From an uncultured Erysipelotrichaceae bacterium (lineage in GTDB: Bacteria; Bacillota_I; Bacilli_A; Erysipelotrichales; Coprobacillaceae), in NCBI GenBank assembly GCA_900538465.1, contig UPXV01000007.1:8756-72755 (forward strand): DNA of 64,000 nt, given 5' to 3'. Of this stretch, positions 53,701 through 62,674 are shown piece after piece (the stretch's first letter is position 1; each line of letters begins with the position of its first letter). The notes below the pieces were generated by a model. It worked only from the letters and a program-made list of their open reading frames with translations, ran no database searches and was not told where the DNA came from. The translations under genes and the position numbers were made by a program.

Positions 53701-55074
53701 ATGAAATTATACGAACAATATCAATTAAAGTCTTTTGTCAAAGAGACATTAAAAGATTTAAAATTTGAAGCACCTACAAAAATTCAAAAAGAAATTATAC
53801 CTTTAGTCTATAAACATAGAGATATTATTGGAATCTCACAAACAGGAACTGGAAAGACACATGCTTTCTTAATTCCAATTGTTGATATGATTGATGTAGA
53901 AGCTGAATATGTACAAGCAGTTATTACTGCTCCAACACGTGAATTGGCTTCACAAATTTATGAACATGCAAAACTTTTTGTCAAAAATAATCCTGATTTA
54001 AGAGTTTCTTTAATTATTGGTGGAAGTGATAAACAAAAAGCGATTGATAAATTATCAAAACAACCACATATTGTGATTGGAACACCAGGAAGAATTAAAG
54101 ATTTATCACTAGATGAACAAGCTTTACGTATTACAACAGCTGATATTTTTGTCATTGATGAAGCCGATATGACATTAGAATTTGGTTATCTAGAAGATAT
54201 AGATGCTGTATTAGGGAAAATGAAAGACAACCTTCAAATGATGGTTTTCTCTGCAACAATTCCTCAAATGTTAAGACCATTCTTACAAAAATATATGCAA
54301 AATCCTAAGATTGTTGAAATTGATGAAGAATTAACAACTTCTCGTAATGTTTCTCATTATTTAATTCCAACCAAACATCGTGATCGTTATATGGTATTAA
54401 AAGAAATTATGAAGATCATTGATCCTTATATTTGCTTGATCTTCTGTAATAAAAGAACAGAAGTTGCCACTTTAGCACATCAATTAAGAAATGATGGTTA
54501 TAAAGTTGGTGAAATTCATGGTGACTTAGAACCAAGAGAACGTCGTCAAATGATGAGACGTATTAAAAATATGGAATATCAATATATTGTTGCGACTGAC
54601 ATTGCAGCAAGAGGAATTGATATTGATGGAGCAAGTCATATTATTAATATGGAATTTCCAAGTGAATTAGATTTCTATATTCATCGTAGTGGTCGTTGTG
54701 GACGTGGAAAATATACTGGTGAATGTTATAGTATGTATGATACAAGTAATCAAAATATTGTTGAAGCACTTGAGAAAAAGGGAATTACTTTTGAAATGAA
54801 GGAATTAAAAGGAAATCAATTTGTTGATTCAGCAAATCGTGAAAAAAGAAAAACACGTGTGAAACATCAAACAGAATTAGAACAAAAAATTTCTTCAATT
54901 GTGAGAAAACCGACAAAAGTCAAACCTGGTTATAAGAAAAAAAGAAAAAGAGTTATTGAAAAAATGGTAAAACAAGAAAAACGTGCAATCATCAGACAAG
55001 ATATTAAACGTCAAAAGAAAGAACGTGCGAAACAAGCACAAAGAGAAAAACGTGAAAGAGAGGCACAAGATTAA
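53701..55074 (+). CDS. cshB: DEAD-box RNA helicase CshB
   Basis: 457 residues from the ATG after GGAGGCGC; an ATG six codons upstream overlaps that ribosome site. Q motif near EAPTKIQKEIIP, motif I ISQTGTGKTHAFL, motif II VIDEADMTLE (DEAD), motif III FSATIP, motif VI HRSGRCGRG. The C-terminal tail is strongly basic, for RNA binding. Acts in ribosome assembly and mRNA turnover, especially in the cold. The DEAD-DEAH spacing is typical of the CshB branch. Next to nfo as in Bacillus; their stop and start share a base. Confidence 0.95.
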   Translation: MKLYEQYQLKSFVKETLKDLKFEAPTKIQKEIIPLVYKHRDIIGISQTGTGKTHAFLIPIVDMIDVEAEYVQAVITAPTRELASQIYEHAKLFVKNNPDLRVSLIIGGSDKQKAIDKLSKQPHIVIGTPGRIKDLSLDEQALRITTADIFVIDEADMTLEFGYLEDIDAVLGKMKDNLQMMVFSATIPQMLRPFLQKYMQNPKIVEIDEELTTSRNVSHYLIPTKHRDRYMVLKEIMKIIDPYICLIFCNKRTEVATLAHQLRNDGYKVGEIHGDLEPRERRQMMRRIKNMEYQYIVATDIAARGIDIDGASHIINMEFPSELDFYIHRSGRCGRGKYTGECYSMYDTSNQNIVEALEKKGITFEMKELKGNQFVDSANREKRKTRVKHQTELEQKISSIVRKPTKVKPGYKKKRKRVIEKMVKQEKRAIIRQDIKRQKKERAKQAQREKREREAQD

Positions 55075-55937
55075 TGTTAAAGATTGGTAGTCATGTTTCT
55101 ATGAGTGGGAAAGATATGATGTTAGGATCAGTCAAAGAAGCATTGTCTTATGGTTCTACAACATTTATGTTTTACACTGGTGCTCCTCAAAATACAGCGC
55201 GTAAGCCGGTTGAACAATTACGTATTGAAGAAGCCAAAGCTTTAATGCAAGAAAATGGTATTAATATTGATGATGTAGTTGTTCATGCTCCATATATTAT
55301 CAATTTAGCAAATACTGTGAAACCTGAAACCTTTGAATTGGCAGTGAGCTTTTTAAAACAAGAAATTGAAAGATGTGAAGCAATAGGTGTTTCACGTTTG
55401 GTTTTACATCCTGGTTCTCATGTGAAAGCTGGTGATGAAGTTGGTCTTCAACAAATCGTCAAAGGTTTAAATGAAGTTTTAAAACCTGATCAAAATGTAC
55501 ATATTGCATTGGAAACAATGGCAGGAAAAGGTAGTGAACTCGGTCGTGATTTTGATCAAATTCAATATATGATTGAACATGTTGAACATAATGAACTTTT
55601 AGGGGTTTGTTTAGATACTTGTCATTTACATGATGCAGGATATGATTTGACAAAGTTTGATGAGATACTCGATGAATTTGATGAAAAAATTGGACTTGAT
55701 CGTTTGTTGGTTGTTCATGTGAATGATTCTAAAAATGAACAAGGGGCACATAAAGATCGTCATGAAAATATTGGATATGGACATATTGGTTTTGAAACAT
55801 TAAATACGATTGTTCATCATCCTAAATTAAAAGATGTTCCTAAAATATTAGAAACACCTTATATTGGTGAAAAACCACCATATAAAGAAGAAATTGAAAT
55901 GTTTATCAATCAAACTTTCAATAATGGTTTAAAATAA
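55074..55937 (+). CDS. nfo: Endonuclease IV (AP endonuclease)
   Basis: 287 residues. Cuts DNA 5' to abasic sites in base-excision repair. Zinc-site motifs: GSHVSMSGKDMML at the start, VVHAPYIINLAN, LVLHPGSHVKAG, LETMAGKGSELG, LDTCHLHDAGYD, HVNDSKNEQGAHKDRHENIG. Complete. The terminator of this message lies 24 bases after the stop, inside the oppositely oriented small gene. Confidence 0.96.
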   Translation: MLKIGSHVSMSGKDMMLGSVKEALSYGSTTFMFYTGAPQNTARKPVEQLRIEEAKALMQENGINIDDVVVHAPYIINLANTVKPETFELAVSFLKQEIERCEAIGVSRLVLHPGSHVKAGDEVGLQQIVKGLNEVLKPDQNVHIALETMAGKGSELGRDFDQIQYMIEHVEHNELLGVCLDTCHLHDAGYDLTKFDEILDEFDEKIGLDRLLVVHVNDSKNEQGAHKDRHENIGYGHIGFETLNTIVHHPKLKDVPKILETPYIGEKPPYKEEIEMFINQTFNNGLK

Positions 55938-56170
55938 TTGTTTAATAAAACAACAATCTTTTGACAAGTGAATTCACTTGTCAATTTTTTTATATAGTTT
56001 TCTAATACAAATTGATATTGATCATGAACCAATGCAAATTGATTATTTTGAATAATAGATAATACACTTTGTTGAACCTCTTCATCCAATTCAATATCAA
56101 ATTCCTGTAATAAAATTTTAAAGTCTTCGAGTTTTAGTTTAGATATATATTCGCTATTTTCATTTCGCAT
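55910..56170 (-). CDS. DUF2624-like small protein (YqfT position)
   Basis: 86 residues, hydrophilic and helical, with LKLEDFKILLQEFDIELDEE and a C-terminal FTCQKIVVLLNNYFKPLLKV. Size, helical pattern and position beside nfo recall the DUF2624 protein YqfT of Bacillus; the sequence match is weak and by eye only. Ribosome site AAGGAGG. Its last 28 bases overlap the end of nfo on the other strand, and the nfo terminator lies within its codons. Confidence 0.6.
   Translation of the reverse strand: MRNENSEYISKLKLEDFKILLQEFDIELDEEVQQSVLSIIQNNQFALVHDQYQFVLENYIKKLTSEFTCQKIVVLLNNYFKPLLKV
55961..55990 (+). terminator. Perfect 24-bp palindrome terminating nfo
   Basis: TTGACAAGTGAA followed directly by its exact reverse complement (55961-55984) and then a T7 run. 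It is coding sequence on the other strand, in the DUF2624-like gene, where it also encodes residues. Confidence 0.85.
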
Positions 56171-56257
56171 TTGCTTTCCTCCTTATCTATAGATTATGTT
56201 TAAAGGAGAAAAAGAATGACTATTTTTTTATAAGAGATAAAATATTTTGAAACCATG

Positions 56258-56307
56258 TTGACAACTGTACTTATATAGTATATACTGTACTTGTACGATA
56301 AGTACAG
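56258..56307 (+). promoter_or_regulatory. Promoter and operator of the GntR/ABC operon
   Basis: TTGACA (56258-56263), 17 bases, TATACT (56281-56286). CTGTACTT occurs at 56265-56272 and 56285-56292 and its reverse complement AAGTACAG at 56300-56307, so one perfect dyad with a 7-base gap covers the start region and a third half-site lies two helix turns upstream in the spacer. AGTATATACT overlaps the -10 box. Confidence 0.82.
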
Positions 56308-56322
56308 ATGGAGGTGCATAAG

Positions 56323-56697
56323 TTGGAAATTATCTTGAGCAATAGTTCTCATAAACCTATCTATGAGCAAATCACATCACAAATAAAAGCTATGATTATG
56401 AATGGTGAATTGAAATCTGGTGATGCTTTGCCATCTATGCGCGCTTTGGCAAAATCATTACACATCAGTGTGATTACAGCTCAACATGCATATGAAGACT
56501 TATCACGTGATGGTTTTATTGAAACAGTTGCAGGAAAAGGAACGTTTGTATCAACTCAAAATAAGGATTTTTTAAGAGAAGAGAATTTACGTTTGATTGA
56601 AGAAAAACTTGAAGAGGTTGTTGAAACAAGCAAAATGGCTGGCATTGAATTGCCCCAGTTAATAGAAATATTGACGTTATTTTATAAGGGAGATTAG
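56323..56697 (+). CDS. YtrA-subfamily GntR regulator
   Basis: About 124 residues, translated from TTG at 56323; the ATG at 56308 lies directly in front of the GGAGGTG ribosome site and cannot use it. A winged helix of the GntR type (PIYEQITSQIKAMIMNGELK, LPSMRALAKSLHISVITAQHAY, GTFVSTQ) with only a short C-terminal dimerisation helix. YtrA regulators repress linked ABC transporter operons and often respond to cell-wall antibiotics. The dyad operator immediately upstream supports autoregulation. The ABC ATPase gene starts 2 bases after it. Confidence 0.93.
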   Translation: MEIILSNSSHKPIYEQITSQIKAMIMNGELKSGDALPSMRALAKSLHISVITAQHAYEDLSRDGFIETVAGKGTFVSTQNKDFLREENLRLIEEKLEEVVETSKMAGIELPQLIEILTLFYKGD

Positions 56698-56699
56698 TT

Positions 56700-57578
56700 A
56701 TGGATAAGATTTTAGAAATAAAAAATTTGAATAAAGGATTTGATGATTTTCAATTAAAAAATGTTTCATTATCCGTTCCTACTGGAACAATTGTTGGATT
56801 GATTGGTGAAAATGGTGCTGGGAAATCAACAATTATTAATTTGATTGAAAATTTATTAAAAGAAGATAGTGGTGAAATTTATGTTTTTGGTGAAAACATT
56901 CGTGAAAATGAAAAACGTTTAAAACAAAAAATGGGTATTATTTATGATACTTGTCATTATAATGAGAAATTTAAATGTCAAGATATTGAAAATATGATGA
57001 AATTGGTTTATGACAATTGGGATAGCGCTCTTTATAATGAATATCTTGATAAATTTCATTTACCAAGAAATAAACGTATTGAAAAATTTTCTAAAGGAAT
57101 GAAAATGAAATTATGTTTTGCTGCAGAATTAGCTCATCATCCACGTTTATTAATTCTTGATGAAGCAACAAGTGGACTTGATCCTATTATCCGTGATGAA
57201 ATCTTAGAAATCTTACAAGAATTTATTATGGATGAAAATAATGGTGTCTTAATATCATCACATATAACAAGTGATTTAGATAAGATTGCTGATTATATTG
57301 TTTTTATTCATGAAGGAGAAATCATGTTTACCAAATCATATGAAGATATTCATGATCGTTTTGGATTGATTCATTGTGGTCAAAAAGTTTTTGAAGCCAT
57401 GGATAAAAAAGATATTTTGGCTTATAAGAAAGAAGAATTTGAATATAAAGTTTTGGTTGAAGATAGAGAAAGTTTTGCTAAAGTTTATCAAGACTTAGTG
57501 ATTGATAAAGCAACAATTGAAGATGTGATGTTATTATATGTAAGGGGGACAAGAGTCAATGAAAGCACTCATTTATAA
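56700..57578 (+). CDS. ABC transporter ATP-binding protein (YtrB-like)
   Basis: 292 residues. Walker A GENGAGKST near 39-47, signature FSKGMKMKL, Walker B LLILDEATSGLD, and the H-loop SSHITSD. A C-terminal extension of about 80 residues is usual in the export-type ATPases beside YtrA regulators. Works with the permease encoded next; their frames overlap by 20 bases. Substrate unknown, possibly a peptide antibiotic or lipid. Confidence 0.92.
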   Translation: MDKILEIKNLNKGFDDFQLKNVSLSVPTGTIVGLIGENGAGKSTIINLIENLLKEDSGEIYVFGENIRENEKRLKQKMGIIYDTCHYNEKFKCQDIENMMKLVYDNWDSALYNEYLDKFHLPRNKRIEKFSKGMKMKLCFAAELAHHPRLLILDEATSGLDPIIRDEILEILQEFIMDENNGVLISSHITSDLDKIADYIVFIHEGEIMFTKSYEDIHDRFGLIHCGQKVFEAMDKKDILAYKKEEFEYKVLVEDRESFAKVYQDLVIDKATIEDVMLLYVRGTRVNESTHL

Positions 57579-58203
57579 AGATTTATTCATTTTAAAACAA
57601 AAAGGACAATTATTATCATTTTTAAGTTTAGTGATAACATCTGTTGTTATTGGTTACTTTTTTCAAAATTTTTATGGCTTAGCACTGATTGTTGTTTTAT
57701 CTATACCAGTTGGGGGAAGTGCCTTTTTACAAGTGGTTATGGAAAAAGAAGAAAAGACAAATTTTGAAAAGGCTTATTTATCACTACCAGTTACCAAACA
57801 AGAAGTTGTTTTAGCAAGATTTATTACGGGGTTTATCTTTCTTTTTCTTAATATGGCTATTGCCTTTGTGTATATGTTATTCTTTGTTTATTATTTAAAA
57901 GTTGTGTCACTTGATGTTGGCTTAATGTTATGGGGAGCAGGAATGGCTTTTGGAAGCATTTTGATGGCCTTGAATTCTGTAGGATATCATTTGTTAGGAT
58001 CAAGAAAGGGAACATTTGTGTATTTAATTTTTACAGGAGTATCCATTGCTATTTATTTAATTGCATTTTTTGGATTTGATATATCATCTGTTTTGACAAT
58101 AAAACCTATTTATTTGTTGATGATTGGTGTTTTGATTGCAATACTTTGTTTATTGGTGAGTTACATTATTTCTTTAAAAATCTTACAAAGAAGATATTCT
58201 TAA
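57559..58203 (+). CDS. ABC-2 type permease
   Basis: 214 residues with six hydrophobic segments (LLSFLSLVITSVVIGYFF, FITGFIFLFLNMAIAFVYML, VGLMLWGAGMAFGSILMAL and others) and the short cytoplasmic loop MEKEEKTNFEKAYLSLPVTK that meets the ATPase. Belongs to the ABC-2 family seen in YtrC/D-like exporters. Only a single permease gene is present. The terminator after it closes the three-gene operon. Confidence 0.86.
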   Translation: MKALIYKDLFILKQKGQLLSFLSLVITSVVIGYFFQNFYGLALIVVLSIPVGGSAFLQVVMEKEEKTNFEKAYLSLPVTKQEVVLARFITGFIFLFLNMAIAFVYMLFFVYYLKVVSLDVGLMLWGAGMAFGSILMALNSVGYHLLGSRKGTFVYLIFTGVSIAIYLIAFFGFDISSVLTIKPIYLLMIGVLIAILCLLVSYIISLKILQRRYS

Positions 58204-58211
58204 AAGTTTAG

Positions 58212-58256
58212 GCTGTAATGAATTGACTGAAAAAGTTGTTTCATTCAGCTTTTTTA
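58212..58256 (+). terminator. Terminator of the GntR/ABC operon
   Basis: GCTGTAATGAA pairs with TTCATTCAGC with one bulge, followed by TTTTTTA. Confidence 0.75.
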
Positions 58257-58293
58257 TTTATAAAATTTTATAGTTTTGTCATTTCATTATACT

Positions 58294-58341
58294 AAAAATG
58301 ACAACGAATATATTTATATAGATATTCATTGCCATTTTTTT
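58294..58341 (-). terminator. Terminator of the licT-PTS operon
   Basis: On the minus strand AAATGGCAATGAATAT pairs with ATATTCGTTGTCATTT (G-U pairs included) and a T-run follows. It lies 6 bases after the IIA stop codon. Confidence 0.78.
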
Positions 58342-58346
58342 AACTT

Positions 58347-58820
58347 TTATTTTATAATAATGACTTTACTGACACCTTTTTTGACATTGGTTTGATAGTT
58401 TATAGAATAGTGAATTTGTTTGTCATCAAGGATGATCATAACAGTTGTTAAATCAATGTTCTCTTTTTCCATTACCTTTCTATCTATTTTTAATAAAGGT
58501 GTATTTACTACAACATTATCACCTTCTTTACATAAAACTGTAAATCCTTGTCCATTTAAATGAACTGTATCTAAACCAACATGGATAAGTATTTCTATCC
58601 CATTTGATAAAGTCATTCCTATAGCATGAAGTGTTGGTGCAATAAGTTTGATTTTCCCATGGCAAGGCGAGTAAATGGTATCACCATCAAATTGAAATGC
58701 AACACCATTACCCATCATTTTTGTAGAAAAGACAGGATCATTGACTTTTTCTATTGGAATCTGAATTCCATCAACTGGCGAATATAAGTATGTATTTTTT
58801 TTGCTAGGAAAACAAAACAT
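58347..58820 (-). CDS. PTS EIIA, glucose type
   Basis: 157 residues. The Crr-type IIA domain: SPVDGIQIPIEKVNDPVFS, the supporting His65 in APTLHAIG, and the phosphorylated His80 in EILIHVGLDTVHLNG. It takes phosphate from HPr and gives it to the EIIB part of the permease encoded upstream. Last gene of the operon; it begins 3 bases after the hydrolase stop. Confidence 0.94.
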   Translation of the reverse strand: MFCFPSKKNTYLYSPVDGIQIPIEKVNDPVFSTKMMGNGVAFQFDGDTIYSPCHGKIKLIAPTLHAIGMTLSNGIEILIHVGLDTVHLNGQGFTVLCKEGDNVVVNTPLLKIDRKVMEKENIDLTTVMIILDDKQIHYSINYQTNVKKGVSKVIIIK

Positions 58821-58823
58821 ATT

Positions 58824-60245
58824 TCAATTTCTTTTCATTTCATTTTCAGTATTTTGAAAAATACATTTTGTTTCTGTGACATTTGTATATAAGCCAGTAA
58901 CACTATAATAAAGAACAACATGAAAATAATCAAATGCAAATTTTAAGACTGTTCTTGCTGAATGGTCTAATTCACGAATTTCTACAATTAAAGTTGTATT
59001 TGTTTGCCAACCATAACAAGCAAAAAGGGTATTTTCTATATTAGGTGGCTGTTCATTGACAAGACTGTCATAAGTCATAAAGGTATTGAACGTATGAAAG
59101 TTATTTTCTTGGGCATACCAATCATGATATCCTGCAACAACACTGAAAACTTGATTGTTTTTGCAGATGCTTATTTCTATTTTATCAGCATTTTTTTTTA
59201 AAGAAAGCCAATTGAATTGAAAGTCATTTGTATAAGCACGCATTTTTTGATTAAGATAATCATTTAAGAAATCTTCACCAATAAGACCTTCCACTGTAGG
59301 TAACTGAAATGAAGATTGCTCACTCATTTCAATTTGATCTTCTACTGCTTGAAACCAGCAATCTAAAACAGCTTGGCTACCAGAAGAATTATTAAACATT
59401 GCTATGACTAATTTGTTTTCTGGTTGTATAAAGCAAAGTTGTGCATGTAATCCTGACATTCTATATGCACCATGAGTACACATCCAAAAATGTAATCCAT
59501 AACCTTGTCTGTTTTCACTTCGATTAAGTGGGTAAGCATCGACATTTTTCATTTGAATTGTTGTTGCTTTATCAAGCCATTGTTTTGGGAGAACTTGTTT
59601 TCCTTCATACATTCCACCATCTAAACAACATTTTCCAAATTTCATTAAATCATGAATAGAAATATGTAATCCATAACCTCCAATATTATTTCCCTGTAGA
59701 TCTTCTTGCCAATAGTAATTATGAATATCTAATGGTATAAATAATTTTGTTTTTAAATAATCACTCATTTTTTGATGAGATAACTTTGTGACCAAAGCAG
59801 ATAGTAAATGAGAACAGTGACTATTGTATAAATAAACAGTTCCTGGTTGATAAGCTAATTTTTTGCCTAAAATTGTGAATATCCAGTTATCATCCTTTGT
59901 GACTTCAACTTCACAATCTTGACCCAATGACATAGTTAATAAATGTTTAATAGTCACATCATAAAATTGTTTATCAGCAACATACTCTTCATATTCTGGA
60001 AAATAAGATATCCATGAATTTTCAATATTTAATTTCCCTTCTGCTTCTAAAAAACCAATAGCCATAGAAGTAAAAGATTTTGTCACTGAATAAACTGGGT
60101 GTAGACTTTCTAGTGTATAAGGAGAAAATGCTTTCTCTAATAACACGTGTCCGTTTTGACATATACTGAGTGCATGACATTCAATATGTCTTTTCTCTAA
60201 TAAATTTAAAAAATAAGAGATTGTTTCTTTCTTTATAATTTGCAT
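58824..60245 (-). CDS. Beta-lactamase-fold serine hydrolase in a PTS operon
   Basis: 473 residues. A class C beta-lactamase/esterase domain covers about 1-310: the catalytic SxxK is Ser53-Val-Thr-Lys56 (YSVTKSFTSMAIGF), the second motif YNS lies in VYLYNSHCSH, and the third is likely HGAYRMSG. The C-terminal 150 residues are a separate beta-rich domain of unknown type. No signal peptide or anchor is seen, so it is cytoplasmic. Family members include peptidases and esterases. The location between EIIBC and IIA, 1 and 3 bases away from each, suggests it acts on the imported sugar, for example removing an acyl group; this is inference. Confidence 0.88.
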   Translation of the reverse strand: MQIIKKETISYFLNLLEKRHIECHALSICQNGHVLLEKAFSPYTLESLHPVYSVTKSFTSMAIGFLEAEGKLNIENSWISYFPEYEEYVADKQFYDVTIKHLLTMSLGQDCEVEVTKDDNWIFTILGKKLAYQPGTVYLYNSHCSHLLSALVTKLSHQKMSDYLKTKLFIPLDIHNYYWQEDLQGNNIGGYGLHISIHDLMKFGKCCLDGGMYEGKQVLPKQWLDKATTIQMKNVDAYPLNRSENRQGYGLHFWMCTHGAYRMSGLHAQLCFIQPENKLVIAMFNNSSGSQAVLDCWFQAVEDQIEMSEQSSFQLPTVEGLIGEDFLNDYLNQKMRAYTNDFQFNWLSLKKNADKIEISICKNNQVFSVVAGYHDWYAQENNFHTFNTFMTYDSLVNEQPPNIENTLFACYGWQTNTTLIVEIRELDHSARTVLKFAFDYFHVVLYYSVTGLYTNVTETKCIFQNTENEMKRN

Positions 60246-60246
60246 A

Positions 60247-61671
60247 CTATTCCTCCATTATTGCATTTATTTCATCCATAATATATTTCACATCTGTACC
60301 AATAACAATTTGAATACTATTTTCTCCTAAATGAACAATTCCTTTGGCACCAGTTTTTAAGATATTATCTTCTTGAACATATTGTTTATCTTTGACTTCT
60401 ACACGTAATCTTGTAATACAATTTTCCATATCAACAATATTCTCTTTACCACCTAAATTATCTAAAATCTTTTTGGCCATATAATGGTAATTCGTATGTG
60501 CCAGTTGTATTGTCTTTTCTTCTTCACCAATAATCTCATTATAAATGATATCATCTCCACGCCCAGGAGTCATAATATTATCTTTTACAATTATATATTT
60601 AAAACTAAAATAATAAATAAGAGCAATAGGAATACCAACAACAATAATCATAAGAGGTTGAGATGCTTTATGAAACAAAACAACAAAATCAATAAAACTA
60701 AAACCAAAAGTCAAACCTTCTTTAACATTTAACATATACAGACAGCCACCAGCTAAACCTGTAAGCAAAGCATGGACTAAGTAGAGTTTTGGACCTACAA
60801 ACATAAATGAAAATTCTACAGGCTCAGTAATCCCTGTTACAAAAGAAGTCAAAGCATTTGTTACCATAGCTCCTTTAATTTCTGGTTTCTTTTCTTTTTT
60901 TGCTGTATTATACATAGCTGCACATACCGCTGGAAGTCCAAACATTGTCACAACAAAGTACATGGCTAGAAATGCTCCAGCAGTTGGATCTCCAGCTGCA
61001 AAACGTGCAATTTCACCTTTCACAATTTGACCATTAACAGTATATGAACCAATTTCATAAAAAATATAAACATTCAAAATATGATGAAGACCTATAGGAA
61101 TTAATAAACGATTTAAAATACCATATAAAACAACACCTAAAATACCAGCAGCTCCTAACCAAATCGCAAATGTATTCAAGACATCTTGAATTGGTGACCA
61201 TACATAGGCAAAAACATATCCAAGGACAACCATACTTAGTGGAGCTAATGTAATAACAAACTTATCTCCTGTAAAGAAATTAAACATACTTGGTGTTTTC
61301 CATTCTCTACTTCTATTATAAATATAAACAGTAATCAAACCAACAAGAATACCTGCAAACACGCCCATATTGACTTTTTCATTAACAACATTCATAACAT
61401 TTTTAAATGCGAATAATGATAAAACACCTGCAACAATAGGACTTGTTTTATCTTTTGTTTTTGCAAAAGCACTCACTGCACCTACAACAAAAAGCAAATC
61501 AATATTCCCAAAAACAACAGAACTTACAGCTGTTAATACAGGTAAATTCAAGATTGTTGGATCACCTAAAAACATTAATAAACCAGCTAATGGTAAAACA
61601 ACAATTGGCAATAACATAGCTTTACCAAATTTATTCATCTGATTCATAAATTTATTCCAATATTTTTTCAT
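60247..61671 (-). CDS. PTS EIIBC, glucose/N-acetylglucosamine/maltose family
   Basis: 474 residues from the ATG after GAAAGGAGGAAAAG; a further ATG six codons upstream precedes that ribosome site. EIIC (about 1-375) begins FGKAMLLPIVVLPLAGLLMFL and has GLHHILNVY and the GITEPVEFSFMF signature. The EIIB domain is C-terminal, with the phosphocysteine in ENCITRLRVEV. No fused IIA; a separate IIA is encoded two genes on. Imports and phosphorylates a hexose or glucoside. Controlled by the licT-like antiterminator. Confidence 0.94.
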   Translation of the reverse strand: MKKYWNKFMNQMNKFGKAMLLPIVVLPLAGLLMFLGDPTILNLPVLTAVSSVVFGNIDLLFVVGAVSAFAKTKDKTSPIVAGVLSLFAFKNVMNVVNEKVNMGVFAGILVGLITVYIYNRSREWKTPSMFNFFTGDKFVITLAPLSMVVLGYVFAYVWSPIQDVLNTFAIWLGAAGILGVVLYGILNRLLIPIGLHHILNVYIFYEIGSYTVNGQIVKGEIARFAAGDPTAGAFLAMYFVVTMFGLPAVCAAMYNTAKKEKKPEIKGAMVTNALTSFVTGITEPVEFSFMFVGPKLYLVHALLTGLAGGCLYMLNVKEGLTFGFSFIDFVVLFHKASQPLMIIVVGIPIALIYYFSFKYIIVKDNIMTPGRGDDIIYNEIIGEEEKTIQLAHTNYHYMAKKILDNLGGKENIVDMENCITRLRVEVKDKQYVQEDNILKTGAKGIVHLGENSIQIVIGTDVKYIMDEINAIMEE

Positions 61672-61716
61672 AACTTTTCCTCCTTTCAAAAAATATCATG
61701 AAATAAAACATTATCT

Positions 61717-62544
61717 TTACTCTAATAATTTCACTATATGGATAGCTAAATAAATCAATTCATTCATACTTAAATCAACATGATATTCATTTTTAAAAAA
61801 ATGATCAATTCTTTTAAGACTTCTTTCAACATATTGATTTTTACCAATAAGCAGATGATACAGTTCATCAACATTATCAAACCTATAATCCTTATGTGTA
61901 TCCAGCTTTGATAATAAATATCTTACATGCATGACAAACCTATAATAATCAAAACTATCTGTATCCAATGTTATATCTAATTCTTCTTCAATAATAGATA
62001 AAATAACTTTTGTCACTCTTACAACTTCTAGGGTATCTTGCTTTTTATCAACTCCAGAAGCATTCAGAATATGAAGAACAATATAACCCGCTTCATCACT
62101 TGGTAGCCTCACATGACTTGTTTGATAGATCTCATCAATTGCCCATTGGGCAATTTCATACTCTTTTGAATATAACCATTTTGTTTCTTTGAGAATTAAA
62201 TTGGGGAGTTCTATGCCTTTTTTTACTCTTTCTATAGCAAATGAAATATGATCAACTAAACCAAAAAGGCCTAAATCACTCATTTGTGGATATAATTCTT
62301 TTCTAACTTTATCAACTATTGATTCTGCAATAGCAATGTATTCAAATGGTGTTTTTTCCATCAAATCATACAATTTCTTCTTTTTGTTTTCTTCAATTGT
62401 ATATACTTTTTGAACTCTCCCTAAATTGATTTTGTCATGAACTTTTTTTTGAAACCCAACACCCACTCCTGTTACAATTGCATCGGTACCATCTTCTTTC
62501 TTGACTGCAACAACGTTATTATTAAAAACTTTCACAACACGCAT
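61717..62544 (-). CDS. BglG/LicT-family transcription antiterminator
   Basis: 275 residues from the ATG after AAGGTGAAAT; a GTG three codons earlier lies inside the ribosome site. RNA-binding CAT domain (about 1-55: MRVVKVFNNNVV, GVGVGFQKKVHDKI), PRD1 (about 65-165, with the DHISFAIER histidine), and PRD2 (175-275, MHVRYLL and IAIHIVKLL). It binds the RAT hairpin in the leader of its own operon and prevents termination when phosphorylated or dephosphorylated by the PTS. RAT and terminator are visible just upstream. Confidence 0.94.
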   Translation of the reverse strand: MRVVKVFNNNVVAVKKEDGTDAIVTGVGVGFQKKVHDKINLGRVQKVYTIEENKKKKLYDLMEKTPFEYIAIAESIVDKVRKELYPQMSDLGLFGLVDHISFAIERVKKGIELPNLILKETKWLYSKEYEIAQWAIDEIYQTSHVRLPSDEAGYIVLHILNASGVDKKQDTLEVVRVTKVILSIIEEELDITLDTDSFDYYRFVMHVRYLLSKLDTHKDYRFDNVDELYHLLIGKNQYVERSLKRIDHFFKNEYHVDLSMNELIYLAIHIVKLLE

Positions 62545-62570
62545 ATATTTCACCTTCTTTCTTTAAATAT

Positions 62571-62632
62571 GCAAAAAGGCAAAACTGCTTTTTCAATTGT
62601 TGAAAAACAATCGAAAGAAAGCAAGTTTTGCC
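62571..62632 (-). terminator. Leader terminator of the PTS operon
   Basis: A long stem: GGCAAAACTTGCTTT (plus 62618-62632 read in reverse) pairs with AAAGCAGTTTTGCC (plus 62578-62591), with further pairing of the inner part around a GAAA-like loop, then TTTTTGC. Its first arm overlaps the RAT. Confidence 0.88.
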
Positions 62633-62650
62633 TGTATTCCAGTAACAATC
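62622..62650 (-). promoter_or_regulatory. RAT site for the LicT-like antiterminator
   Basis: On the minus strand GATTGTTACTGGAATACAGG continues into CAAAACTTG, close to the classical ribonucleic antiterminator consensus (GGATTGTTACTG...GCAGGCAAAACC). Its end overlaps the first arm of the terminator, so the two structures exclude each other. Confidence 0.9.
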
Positions 62651-62674
62651 TTACATATATCTTTTTCTAGTTTC

